Assembly: GCA_022844045.1 (NCBI GenBank)
Contig: JALHMM010000012.1
Location: 1 to 64,000 of the forward strand
DNA from: Reyranellaceae bacterium
Lineage (GTDB): Bacteria > Pseudomonadota > Alphaproteobacteria > Reyranellales > Reyranellaceae
Direction of reading: 5' to 3'
DNA length: 64,000 nt
Made by a program: the position numbers and the translations under genes. Of this stretch, positions 55,928 to 64,000 are shown in pieces (position 1 is the stretch's first letter; each line of letters begins with the position of its first letter). The notes beneath the pieces are model-generated. The model saw nothing but the letters and a program-made list of their open reading frames with translations. It did not search any database and was not told where the DNA came from.

Positions 55928-56569
55928 TCAGCCGAGTTGGGTAGCGTTCTGCACGATCTTGCCGACCAGGCCGTATTCCACCGCCTGCTGCGCGCTCATC
56001 CAGTAGTCGCGCTCCGTGTCCTTCTCGATCCGTTCCAGTGGCTGGCCGGTCTCGGCCGCGAAGATCTCGTTGAGCCGCCGGCGCATCCGCAGGATTTCCT
56101 TGGCCTGGATGGCGAAATCCGAGGCCGAGCCCATGGCGCCGCCCGAGGGCTGGTGCAGCAGGAAGCGGGTGTTGGGCAGGCTGTAGCGGTGCTCGCGCTT
56201 GGCCGCGGCGTAGATCAGGGCGCCGGCGCTGGCCACCCAGCCGGTGCCCACCACACGTATCTCGGGCTTCACGAACTTGATCATGTCGTAGATCGTGTCG
56301 CCCGATTCGACGTGGCCGCCCTGGCTGTTGATGTAGATGGTGATCGGATCGTCGCCGGCCGATTGCAGCGCCAACAGGCGGGCCGAGACCTCCCGTGCCA
56401 GCTTCTGGTCGATGCCGCCATAGATCAAGACGGTACGCGCCTTGAACAGCCGCTCCTCGATCGCCGCCGTCTTGTCGCGACCTTCGCTCTGGTCGGCGGT
56501 TTTCTTCTTCTTGTCGTCGTCATCGTCATCATCATCGTCGTCGTCGAAACGGATGTCGGCTGGCAACAT
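55928..56569 (-). CDS. ClpP-like serine peptidase with 11-Asp N-terminal tract
   Basis: 213 residues from ATG 56569. Residues 35-213 are ClpP-like. The catalytic triad is Ser114 (WVASAGAL), His139 ([10 protein letters not shown]) and Asp188 (TERDYWMSA); the 25- and 49-residue spacing equals that of E. coli ClpP (97-122-171). The N terminus differs: residues 9-19 are eleven aspartates in a row, then four lysines, encoded by a GAY trinucleotide run. The gene ends an operon of three SDR genes, 66 bp after the last, and has no ClpX or Tig neighbour, so it is an accessory paralogue of the housekeeping protease. Confidence 0.85.
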   Translation of the reverse strand: MLPADIRFDDDDDDDDDDDKKKKTADQSEGRDKTAAIEERLFKARTVLIYGGIDQKLAREVSARLLALQSAGDDPITIYINSQGGHVESGDTIYDMIKFVKPEIRVVGTGWVASAGALIYAAAKREHRYSLPNTRFLLHQPSGGAMGSASDFAIQAKEILRMRRRLNEIFAAETGQPLERIEKDTERDYWMSAQQAVEYGLVGKIVQNATQLG

Positions 56570-56635
56570 GACGCTCTCTCTTTCGAAATAAGGGGGATGA
56601 CGCCCGGTATCACGGGGCCGGGCGGCGGGCAAGGC

Positions 56636-57403
56636 TCAGGCCGTCACGCCACCATCGGCCACGAACTCCGCCCCGGTGCTGAACGAGGATTCGTCGGAGA
56701 TCAGGAACAGGATCAGCCGGGCGATCTCCTCGGGCCGGCCGAGGCGGCCCATGGGGTGCAGGCTCTCGAGGTATTGCCGGCCGCTCATGTTGTCGATGGT
56801 CATGGCCAGGCGCGGCGCGATCATCGGCGTGTCGATCCAGCCGGGATGCACGGAATTGCAGCGGATCGGATAACCCATGGTGCCGCAATGGATCGCCACG
56901 TTCTTGCTCAGCAGGCGCACCGCGCCCTTGCTGGCGGCGTAGGCGGGCGCGCGCGCCATGCCGCGCAGGCCCAGCACCGAGGAAATGTTGACGATCGAGC
57001 CCGGCTGGTCGGCCGGGTTGCCCTTCATCGCCAGCACGCCGTGCTTGCAGCCCAGGAACACGCCCAGCCCGTTGATGCGGTAGACGCGGCGGAACTCCTC
57101 GAGCGAGACCTCCTCGACATCGCCGCCGACGCCCACGCCGGCGGCGTTGACCACGCCATGCAGCCCGCCGAAGCGCGTCGTGGTGGCCGCGACGCAGGCC
57201 TGCCACTCGCTCTCGATCGTGGTGTCGAGGCGGAAGAACAGGGCGCTGTCGCCCAGCTCGGCGGCCAACACCGTTCCGCTGGCCTCGTTGAGGTCGGCGA
57301 TCACGACCTTGGCGCCCTCGCGGACCAGCAGCCGCGCGCTCTCGGCGCCGATGCCCGAGGCGCCACCGGTGACGATCACCGTCTTGCGGTCAACGCGGGG
57401 CAT
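56636..57403 (-). CDS. SDR family oxidoreductase (third of three)
   Basis: 255-residue classical SDR: VTGGASGIGAES, VNAAGVGVGG, NISSVLGLRG and YAASKGAVRLL. The start overlaps the previous SDR gene by 14 bp. The pattern DTTIESEWQACVAATTTRFGGLHGVVNAAG and WIDTPMI matches the bile acid or cyclohexanol dehydrogenase-like group, as do its two neighbours. Substrate unknown. Confidence 0.92.
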   Translation of the reverse strand: MPRVDRKTVIVTGGASGIGAESARLLVREGAKVVIADLNEASGTVLAAELGDSALFFRLDTTIESEWQACVAATTTRFGGLHGVVNAAGVGVGGDVEEVSLEEFRRVYRINGLGVFLGCKHGVLAMKGNPADQPGSIVNISSVLGLRGMARAPAYAASKGAVRLLSKNVAIHCGTMGYPIRCNSVHPGWIDTPMIAPRLAMTIDNMSGRQYLESLHPMGRLGRPEEIARLILFLISDESSFSTGAEFVADGGVTA

Positions 57404-58199
57404 TGAGCGCCTTCCTTTGGATGCCTGAAGTGATGCCACCATCGGCCACCAGCTCCGAGCCGGTGACGAAGCGCGATCGGTCGGAGGCCAGGTAGAGTAC
57501 CGCCTCGGCGATGTCCTCGGGCTCGCCCATATGGCCGACGGGATGGCGCGAGCCGATGAACGCCTTGCCCTGCTCGTGGCCCATCATCTGCCACAGCGGA
57601 TTGAAGATCGGTGTGTCGATGCCGCCGGGATGGATCGAGTTGCAGCGGATGGCGTAGCCCTTCTCGGCGCATTGCTGCGCCACGCTCTTGGTCAGCAGCC
57701 GCACAGCGCCCTTGCTGGCGGTATAGGCGCAGGGTCCAGCTGCGCCGACCAGGCCGGCGATCGAGGAAATGTTGACGATCGCGCCCCTGGAGGCGGGCTT
57801 GGCAGGGCCGGTGCGCTTCATCGCGCCGATGCCGTACTTGCAGCCCAGGAACACGCCATCGAGATTGATGGCGTGCACGCGCTCCCAGTTCTCGACCGTC
57901 GTGGTCTCGACATTGCCCATGCCGCCGGAGATGCCGGCGTTGTTGACCAGGATGTCGAGGCGGCCGAAGCGTCGCAGCGTGTCGTCGATCACGCGCCGCC
58001 AGTCGGCCTCGCTGGCGACGTCGAGGCGCTGAAACACGGCCATGCCGCCGATATCCGCCACGACCTTCGCGCCCAGATCGTCCTGCACGTCGGCCACGAC
58101 CACGACGGCGCCTTCGCGCGCCAGCAGCCGGCAGGTCGCCGCGCCGATGCCGGAGGCGCCGCCGGTGACGATGGCGACGAGCTTGTCGAGATCCGCCAT
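57390..58199 (-). CDS. SDR family oxidoreductase (second of three)
   Basis: 269 residues: VTGGASGIGAAT, NNAGISGG, NISSIAGLVG, YTASKGAVRLL, and GSELVADGGIT. It lies 7 bp after the first SDR gene and overlaps the third. The three products share RWDV/RLDV-type N-terminal halves and NS(I/V)HPxxIDTP, and clearly descend from one another. Confidence 0.92.
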   Translation of the reverse strand: MADLDKLVAIVTGGASGIGAATCRLLAREGAVVVVADVQDDLGAKVVADIGGMAVFQRLDVASEADWRRVIDDTLRRFGRLDILVNNAGISGGMGNVETTTVENWERVHAINLDGVFLGCKYGIGAMKRTGPAKPASRGAIVNISSIAGLVGAAGPCAYTASKGAVRLLTKSVAQQCAEKGYAIRCNSIHPGGIDTPIFNPLWQMMGHEQGKAFIGSRHPVGHMGEPEDIAEAVLYLASDRSRFVTGSELVADGGITSGIQRKALNAPR

Positions 58200-58206
58200 C
58201 TGTCCC

Positions 58207-58977
58207 TCACATCGCCGTGCAGCCGCCGTCGACCACCATCTCGGCGCCTGTCGTGAACTTCGATTCGTCGGAGGCCAGATAGAGGATCATGTAGCCGATG
58301 TCGTTGGGCTCGCCGATCTTGCCCATTGGCACCATGCGCAGCAGCCGCTTGCGCGCCTTGTCCGGATCCTTGTCCTCGGCCAGGCCCTGCTGGACCATCG
58401 GCGTGTCGATGAAGGCGGGATGCACGGAGTTGCAGCGGATGTCGTAGCCGGCGCGCGCGCAATGCAGCGCCACGCTCTTGGTCAGCAGGCGCACGGCGCC
58501 CTTGGACGGCGAGTAGGCCGCCATCTGCCAGCCGCTCACCAGGCCGGCGACCGAGGAGATATTGACGATCGAGCAGGGCTGGCCGTTGCCCTTCATGACG
58601 CGGATCGCGTTCTGGCAGCCGAGGAACGTGCCCTCGCAGTTCACGCTCATCATGCGTTTGAAGTCGCCCAGCGTGACGGTCTCGATCGAGCCGTCGGGCC
58701 AGGCGATGCCGGCTGAGTTGACCAGCACGTTGAGCTTGCCGAAACGCCTGATCGTCTCGTCGACGACCTCCTTCCAGCGCGCCTCGCTGGTGACGTCGTG
58801 CTCAAGAAACACCGCGTCGCCGCCGATCTCGGCCGCCGCGTTCGGGCCCTTGTCTTTCTGCACGTCGGTGATCACCACCTTGGCGCCTTCGCCCGATAGC
58901 AGCTTGGCCGTCGCCAGGCCCAGCCCCGACGCGCCGCCGGTGATGAGCGCGACCTTGCCCGCGACGCGACCCGCCAT
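58207..58977 (-). CDS. SDR family oxidoreductase (first of three)
   Basis: 256 residues; the first gene in its operon, with GAAGGAGGAAC before ATG 58977. Motifs: ITGGASGLGLAT, VNSAGIAW, NISSVAGLVSGW, YSPSKGAVRLL, NSVHPAFIDTPM. Probably oxidises a secondary or cyclic alcohol, or reduces the ketone. The transcript begins after the terminator of the LivK-like gene. Confidence 0.92.
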   Translation of the reverse strand: MAGRVAGKVALITGGASGLGLATAKLLSGEGAKVVITDVQKDKGPNAAAEIGGDAVFLEHDVTSEARWKEVVDETIRRFGKLNVLVNSAGIAWPDGSIETVTLGDFKRMMSVNCEGTFLGCQNAIRVMKGNGQPCSIVNISSVAGLVSGWQMAAYSPSKGAVRLLTKSVALHCARAGYDIRCNSVHPAFIDTPMVQQGLAEDKDPDKARKRLLRMVPMGKIGEPNDIGYMILYLASDESKFTTGAEMVVDGGCTAM

Positions 58978-59035
58978 GTCGTTCCTCCTTCAGGGACCGC
59001 GCGGAGATTAGCCGTGCGGCGGGGTTGGGGGAAAA

Positions 59036-59062
59036 GAAAAGGCCCGGGACTTGCCCGGGCCT
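59036..59062 (-). terminator. Rho-independent terminator after the LivK-like gene
   Basis: Read on the minus strand: AGGCCCGGG (59062-59054), loop CAAGT, CCCGGGCCT (59048-59040), then TTTCTTTTCC. It closes the transport operon and separates it from the SDR operon. Confidence 0.85.
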
Positions 59063-59083
59063 CTCGCTTGATGGAACAGCCGA

Positions 59084-60250
59084 CTAGAAGCCGAGCGGCT
59101 GCGTAATGCGCGTCCAGCGGCCATTCTTGACCTGGGCGAGGAACGAGGAGCTCGCACCCTGGCGGATCTTGTCGCTGAAGCTGACCTCGGGGCCGTTGAA
59201 GATGTCCTTGTAGCCCTTGATCGCTTCCATACCCTTGATGAAGCTGTCGAGCGTCAGGTCGGCGCCGGCGTTCTTGAGACCGACGGCGGTGAGGTCGGCG
59301 GCGACGTAGCCGTAGACCGCGCCGATGTTCGGATCGATATTGTACTTCTTCTTATAGTCGGCGACGAACTTCTTGACGCTCTCCACCGAGCTGTCGGCAT
59401 AGGGCATCTCGGTCAGGCCCATGCCGTAGAAGCCTTCCATGCCCTGGGCGGCGCCGACGACGAGATCGTAAACCGCGGCCGAGCCGACGAAGTCGACATC
59501 GGTCCAGCCCATCTTGCGCGCCGTGTTGTAGGGCACGATCGAGTCACGCACGATGGTGCCCATCAGGATCAGGTCGCAGCCGGCGGCCTTCAGCTTGGTG
59601 ATCGGCGCGGTGAAGTCCTGGTCGGTCGGCTTGTGGGCCGCGGTCTCGACCACCTTGATGCCGAGCTGCTTGGTCTGCATCTCGGCGCCGATCAGGATCT
59701 CCTTGCCGAAATCGGTGTCCTGATACATCACGCAGACGGCCTTCTTGCCCTTCTCCTTGACGAAGTACTGCACCGCCGAACGGATCTGGTCGACGTAGGA
59801 GGCGGCGCCGTAGAACTTCAGGCGCTCGAACGGCTCGTACATCGAGCGCGCCGCCGACAGCGGGAACAGGTTGGGCACATTGGCCGCGAACTGGTCCTTG
59901 AAGCAGGCGTTGTTCATCGGCGTGCCCAGCGGGGCGACGAAGGCGAACACGTTGTCGCGGTTGATCAGCTTGTTGCAGGCCTGCACCGCCTTGGGCACCT
60001 GGTAGGCCTGGTCCTCGACGATCAGCTTGATCTTGCGGCCGTTGATGCCGCCAGCGTCGTTGAGCTCGTCGAAGCGCATGCGCACCGCGTTCGACGACGA
60101 CACACCATAGGTCGCGGCCACGCCGCTGAGGTCGGTGGGCATGCCCAGGATGATCTCGGTCTTGGACACGCCGCGCGTCTGCGCGACGGCGCCGGTCGCG
60201 ATCGCCGCGCTGAGCGCCGCGACCGCCGCGATAGCCAGTTTCTGACGCAT
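59084..60250 (-). CDS. Liv-type ABC transporter substrate-binding protein
   Basis: 388-residue periplasmic type I binding protein, signal peptide ending ATGAVAQ. It has SKTEIILGMPTDLSG, FDELNDAGGINGRKIKLIVEDQAYQVPKAVQACNKLI and VYGYVAADLTAVGLKNAG. The sequence is of the amide/urea/aromatic acid-like branch rather than strict leucine-binding. GGAGGAACG precedes ATG 60250. It is the last gene of the operon after the acyl-CoA synthetase. Confidence 0.9.
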   Translation of the reverse strand: MRQKLAIAAVAALSAAIATGAVAQTRGVSKTEIILGMPTDLSGVAATYGVSSSNAVRMRFDELNDAGGINGRKIKLIVEDQAYQVPKAVQACNKLINRDNVFAFVAPLGTPMNNACFKDQFAANVPNLFPLSAARSMYEPFERLKFYGAASYVDQIRSAVQYFVKEKGKKAVCVMYQDTDFGKEILIGAEMQTKQLGIKVVETAAHKPTDQDFTAPITKLKAAGCDLILMGTIVRDSIVPYNTARKMGWTDVDFVGSAAVYDLVVGAAQGMEGFYGMGLTEMPYADSSVESVKKFVADYKKKYNIDPNIGAVYGYVAADLTAVGLKNAGADLTLDSFIKGMEAIKGYKDIFNGPEVSFSDKIRQGASSSFLAQVKNGRWTRITQPLGF

Positions 60251-60295
60251 CTCTTCGTTCCTCCGGTTGATGACACAGCCCCGTGGGGCGGAACT

Positions 60296-62146
60296 CTACG
60301 CGGCTTCCGCGTACATGCTATCGATCAGCCCCTTGTACTTTTCGTTCACGAACTTGCGCTTGAGCTTCATGGTCGGGGTGACCTCGTCGTCCTCCGCCGA
60401 GAGCTGGTGCTCCAGCAGGCGGAACTTCTTGATCGTCTCGACCCGCGCGAAACCCTGGTTGACCTTCTCGATCTCCGACCAGATCAGGTCCTGCACCTCG
60501 CGCGCGCGGCAGAGCGAGGTGAAATCGGTGAACGGCACGTTGCTGTCCTGTGCGTACTTCGACACGCTGTCGTAGTCGATCATCACCAGGCAGGTCAGGA
60601 ACTTGCGCCGGTCGCCGACCACCACCGCGTCGGAGATATAGGGCGAGAACTTCAGCTGGTTCTCGATCTCCGAGGGCGTGACGTTCTTGCCGCCGGCCGT
60701 GATGATGATGTCCTTCATCCGATCGGTGATGCGCACATAGCCTTCGTTGTCGATGGTGCCGACATCGCCGGTATGAAGCCAGCCGTCGCGCAGGGTCTCG
60801 GCTGTCTTCTCGGGCTGATTCAGGTAGCCCATGAAGATGTGCGGCCCGCGCAGCACGATCTCGCCCTCGGGCGACAGCTTGAGCTCGGTGTTGGGCGCGG
60901 CGACACCCACGGTGCCGAGCTTGATGCGATTGGGCATGCCGGTGGCCACGCCGCAATTCTCGGTCTGGCCGTAGACCTCGCGCATGTCGATGCCCAGCGC
61001 GCGGTACCAGCGGATCAGATCGGGCGCGATCGGCGCGGCGCCGGTGCCGGCGAACCGCACGCGGTGCATGCCGATGGCGCGCTTGATGTTGTCGAGCACG
61101 CAGTAGTCGGCGACGGCGTATTGCAGCTTCAGCCAGGCCGATGGCTCCTGGCCCTCGAGCTTCGTCTCGGCGACCTTCATGCCGACGCCGAGTGCCCAGG
61201 CATAGGCGGTACGGCCGATCCAGGTCGCTTCCTTCATGCGGATGGCGATGCCGGAGTAGAAGCGCTCCCAGATGCGCGGCACGGCGAAGAACGTCGTCGG
61301 CGCCACCTCGCGCACGTTGTCCGGCACCGTCTCGACGCTTTCGGCGAAATTGGCGATGGCGCCGGAACGCAGCGGCAGGAAAGCGGTGAAGGTGCGCTCG
61401 GCGACGTGGCACAGCGGCAGGAAGGCGAGCTGCTCCTCGTCGTGGCGCATCGGGATAAAGGCGTCGGCGTTGGCCAGCTGGAAGATCACGTTGCGATGCG
61501 AGAGCATCGCGCCCTTGGGCGGGCCCGTCGTGCCCGAGGTGTAGACCAGCAGGGCCAGCGCCTCGGCGCGCGAGGCGGCGACCAGCTCCTCCCACTTGCC
61601 GGGATGGGCCTTGTCATGCTCGCGCCCGAGCTTCAGCAACTCGTCGAACGGCATGATCTGCGGGTCGCTGAAGTCGGTCAGGCCTTCCATGTCGAAGATG
61701 AAGGCCTTCTCGACCTGCGGGCTGCGCGCGCGCACGTCGAGGAACTTGTCGAGTTGCTCCTCGTTCTCGACGAACAGGAAGCGCGAACGGCTGTCGTTGA
61801 GGATGTATTCGACCTGCTTGGCGGCGTCGGTCGGGTAGATGCCGTTGGATACACCGCCGGCGCCCATGATGCCCATGTCAGCGTAGAGCCATTCGGGGAT
61901 GGTGTCGGCGAGGATGGAGACCACGTCGCCGCGCGCCAACCCGAGACTGACCAGGCCCATGCCGATGGCGCGGGCTCGCTCGCCGTACTCGCGCCAGCTG
62001 GTCGAGCGCCAAATACCCAGCGTCTTCTCGCGGAAGGCCGTCTTGCCGTCGCGCGCACGCACCTGATGCCAGAACAGCTTCGGGATGGTGTCGCAGCCCT
62101 CGATCTCGATCTTCTTGACCGAGCCCGCGTGGACATCCGCGTTCAT
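60296..62146 (-). CDS. Long-chain acyl-CoA synthetase within the Liv-type operon
   Basis: 616 residues of the FAA1/FadD15-like branch. P-loop VYTSGTTGPPKGAMLSHRN, VYGQTENCGVATG, HTGDVGTIDNEGYVRITDRMKDIIITAGGKNVTPSEIENQLK. The C-terminal lysine region is TPTMKLKRKFVNEKY. It is set between livF and livK homologues (143 and 45 bp gaps), which suggests that the transporter brings in an acid that this enzyme traps as CoA ester. Confidence 0.92.
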   Translation of the reverse strand: MNADVHAGSVKKIEIEGCDTIPKLFWHQVRARDGKTAFREKTLGIWRSTSWREYGERARAIGMGLVSLGLARGDVVSILADTIPEWLYADMGIMGAGGVSNGIYPTDAAKQVEYILNDSRSRFLFVENEEQLDKFLDVRARSPQVEKAFIFDMEGLTDFSDPQIMPFDELLKLGREHDKAHPGKWEELVAASRAEALALLVYTSGTTGPPKGAMLSHRNVIFQLANADAFIPMRHDEEQLAFLPLCHVAERTFTAFLPLRSGAIANFAESVETVPDNVREVAPTTFFAVPRIWERFYSGIAIRMKEATWIGRTAYAWALGVGMKVAETKLEGQEPSAWLKLQYAVADYCVLDNIKRAIGMHRVRFAGTGAAPIAPDLIRWYRALGIDMREVYGQTENCGVATGMPNRIKLGTVGVAAPNTELKLSPEGEIVLRGPHIFMGYLNQPEKTAETLRDGWLHTGDVGTIDNEGYVRITDRMKDIIITAGGKNVTPSEIENQLKFSPYISDAVVVGDRRKFLTCLVMIDYDSVSKYAQDSNVPFTDFTSLCRAREVQDLIWSEIEKVNQGFARVETIKKFRLLEHQLSAEDDEVTPTMKLKRKFVNEKYKGLIDSMYAEAA

Positions 62147-62212
62147 CTCCGGCGGCCCTCCCTGATTTGGCCTGATTTCGTTCCGTCTTTCCTACCGCAT
62201 CCGGGCTGCCCT

Positions 62213-62276
62213 GTCATTCCGAGCGAAGCGAGGAATCCATGCTGTTGCCTGGATCCCTCGCTACGCTCGGGATGAC
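62213..62276. repeat. Dispersed inverted repeat, GTCATTCCGAGCG type
   Basis: The arms are GTCATTCCGAGCG...GGAATCCATG and CCTGGATCCCTCGC...CGGGATGAC. It is close in sequence to 14972-15036 and to 13304-13404. It lies inside an operon, in the 143-bp gap between livF and the synthetase gene. Confidence 0.85.
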
Positions 62277-62289
62277 AAGAGGTGCCAGG

Positions 62290-63063
62290 TCACCGCCACG
62301 TCTTGCGCTTCTTCCAGCGCCGCTTGCCGCGGGCGCCTTCTTCCTTGATGCCCAGGTAGAATTCCTTGATGTCCTCCTTCTGCAGGAGGCGTTCGCAGGT
62401 GTCGGCCATGACGATACGGCCGACCTCCAGCACGTAGCCGTAGTCGGCGACCTGCAGGGCCATGTTGGCGTTCTGCTCGACCAGCAGGATGGTGACGCCG
62501 CGCTCCTTGTTGATGCGCACGATGATGTCGAAGATTTCCTTCACCAGCTTCGGTGAGAGGCCCAGCGAGGGCTCGTCCAGCAGCATCATGCGCGGGCTCG
62601 CCATAAGCGCGCGGCTGATCGCCAGCATCTGCTGCTCACCGCCCGACAGGGAGCCCGCCCGCTGATCGGCGCGCTCCTTCAGGACCGGGAAATAGCCGAA
62701 CACCGTCTCGAGGTCCTTGGCGACCCCGTCTGGATCGCGCCTGGTGTAGGCGCCCATACGCAGATTTTCGCGCACGCTCAGGAACGGGAAGACCTCGCGG
62801 CCCTCCGGCACGTGGCTCATGCCCAGGCGCATGACCTTGTCGGGATCCATGCGCTGGATCTCGCGGCCCTCGAAGGTCACCGAACCCTTTTGCGGGTCCA
62901 TCACGCCGCTGACGGTCTTGAGCACCGTGGTCTTGCCGGCGCCGTTGGCGCCCAGGATGGTGACGATGTCGCCTTTGGGCACCTCGAAGGAGACGCCGCG
63001 GATGGCCATGATCGGACCGTAATAGGTCTCGATGTTGCTGACCTTGAGCTGGGCTTCGGCCAT
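62290..63063 (-). CDS. livF: Liv-type ABC transporter ATP-binding protein (LivF)
   Basis: 257 residues. Walker A GANGAGKTT, Q-loop in MSHVPEGREVFP, signature LSGGEQQML, Walker B MMLLDEPSLGL, and H-loop replaced in the LivF manner (ILLVEQNANMAL). A lysine/arginine-rich tail KRRWKKRKTWR extends the C terminus. It begins 6 bp after livG. Confidence 0.93.
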   Translation of the reverse strand: MAEAQLKVSNIETYYGPIMAIRGVSFEVPKGDIVTILGANGAGKTTVLKTVSGVMDPQKGSVTFEGREIQRMDPDKVMRLGMSHVPEGREVFPFLSVRENLRMGAYTRRDPDGVAKDLETVFGYFPVLKERADQRAGSLSGGEQQMLAISRALMASPRMMLLDEPSLGLSPKLVKEIFDIIVRINKERGVTILLVEQNANMALQVADYGYVLEVGRIVMADTCERLLQKEDIKEFYLGIKEEGARGKRRWKKRKTWR

Positions 63064-63069
63064 GAGAGC

Positions 63070-63824
<755 letters not shown>

Positions 63825-63828
<4 letters not shown>

Positions 63829-64000
63829 CTGAGACGCTCCGACTTCATGTAGCTCTTCTGGCGCTTGAAGGTGGCGCGCTTGTACATCGGGAAGGTCGAG
63901 AAGAAGACGCGGATCTTCACCCAGCGGCCGTAGATGCCCAGGGGCTCGAGCAGGATCACCAGCACCAGGATCAGGCCCAGGATGCCGGCCTCGACGCCGG
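63825..64000 (-). CDS. livM: Liv-type ABC transporter permease (LivM), C-terminal end only
   Basis: The last 58 codons of a permease whose start lies beyond the right edge. A final hydrophobic helix (AGILGLILVLVILLEPLGIYGRW) is followed by the typical tail KRATFKRQKSYMKSERLR. It overlaps livG by four bases, so livM-livG-livF-synthetase-livK form one transcript. Confidence 0.88.

Noticed and set aside
55907-57406. Plus-strand frame containing a run of Val/Ile residues resembling a membrane segment
   Set aside because: The run is the antisense reading of the poly-Asp codons of the ClpP-like gene.
59633-62275. Open plus-strand frame of 880 codons
   Set aside because: Antisense to the binding protein and the acyl-CoA synthetase genes; composition is that of a codon-bias shadow.

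Overview
The window is 64 kb of high-GC chromosomal DNA with about 62 protein-coding genes packed on both strands. Strong G/C third-position bias, many orphan Bug-type substrate-binding proteins, TRAP and Liv-type ABC uptake systems, many acyl-CoA enzymes and several SDRs fit a soil or rhizosphere alphaproteobacterium. A Reyranella-like Rhodospirillales or Hyphomicrobiales relative is my guess; no rRNA or other phylogenetic marker is present to confirm it. I see no rRNA, tRNA, CRISPR, phage or insertion sequence.

Layout. 1-4 kb: an ABC ATPase cut by the left edge, a class III aminotransferase, a SulP anion transporter. 4-10 kb: a fatty acyl-CoA ligase, then a complete TRAP transporter (dctP-dctQ-dctM) facing a second, paralogous dctP across a strong bidirectional terminator. 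10-25 kb: single genes and small units, including a DUF2272 lipoprotein, Bug protein, FAD monooxygenase, TetR/TauD pair, CmcJ-like oxygenase, serine/threonine dehydratase-like enzyme, NmrA/LysR pair, GMC oxidoreductase, a frameshifted SRPBCC gene, and a MerR (LiuR-like) regulator with an acyl-CoA dehydrogenase. 25-31 kb: a candidate structured small RNA, a large alpha/beta hydrolase, a transglutaminase-like protein, an MgtC/DUF4010 membrane protein, an enoyl-CoA hydratase.

31-37 kb: a run of same-strand genes (phytanoyl-CoA dioxygenase-like, GNAT, Bug protein, glutathione transferase, SDR, alpha/beta hydrolase, FMN reductase) that looks like an undescribed catabolic or detoxification unit. 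37-47 kb: Bug plus metallo-hydrolase units, the beta-oxidation pair thiolase and FadJ/FadB-like protein, an acyl-CoA ligase, and a TetR/MFS divergent pair with clear operators. 48-55 kb: M20 amidohydrolase, GNAT, GlcG-like protein, Bug protein, an M35-like zinc peptidase, a second acyl-CoA dehydrogenase and an SDR. 55-64 kb: a 41-residue membrane peptide gene missed by length cut-offs, an operon of three paralogous SDRs ending in a ClpP-like peptidase with an 11-Asp tract, then a Liv-type ABC operon containing an acyl-CoA synthetase, cut by the right edge.

Together the genes describe scavenging of organic acids (TRAP, Bug, Liv systems), activation to CoA esters (three ligases) and beta-oxidation (two dehydrogenases, hydratase, FadJ/FadB-like protein, thiolase), with local regulators. 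Intergenic spaces carry several families of long inverted repeats.
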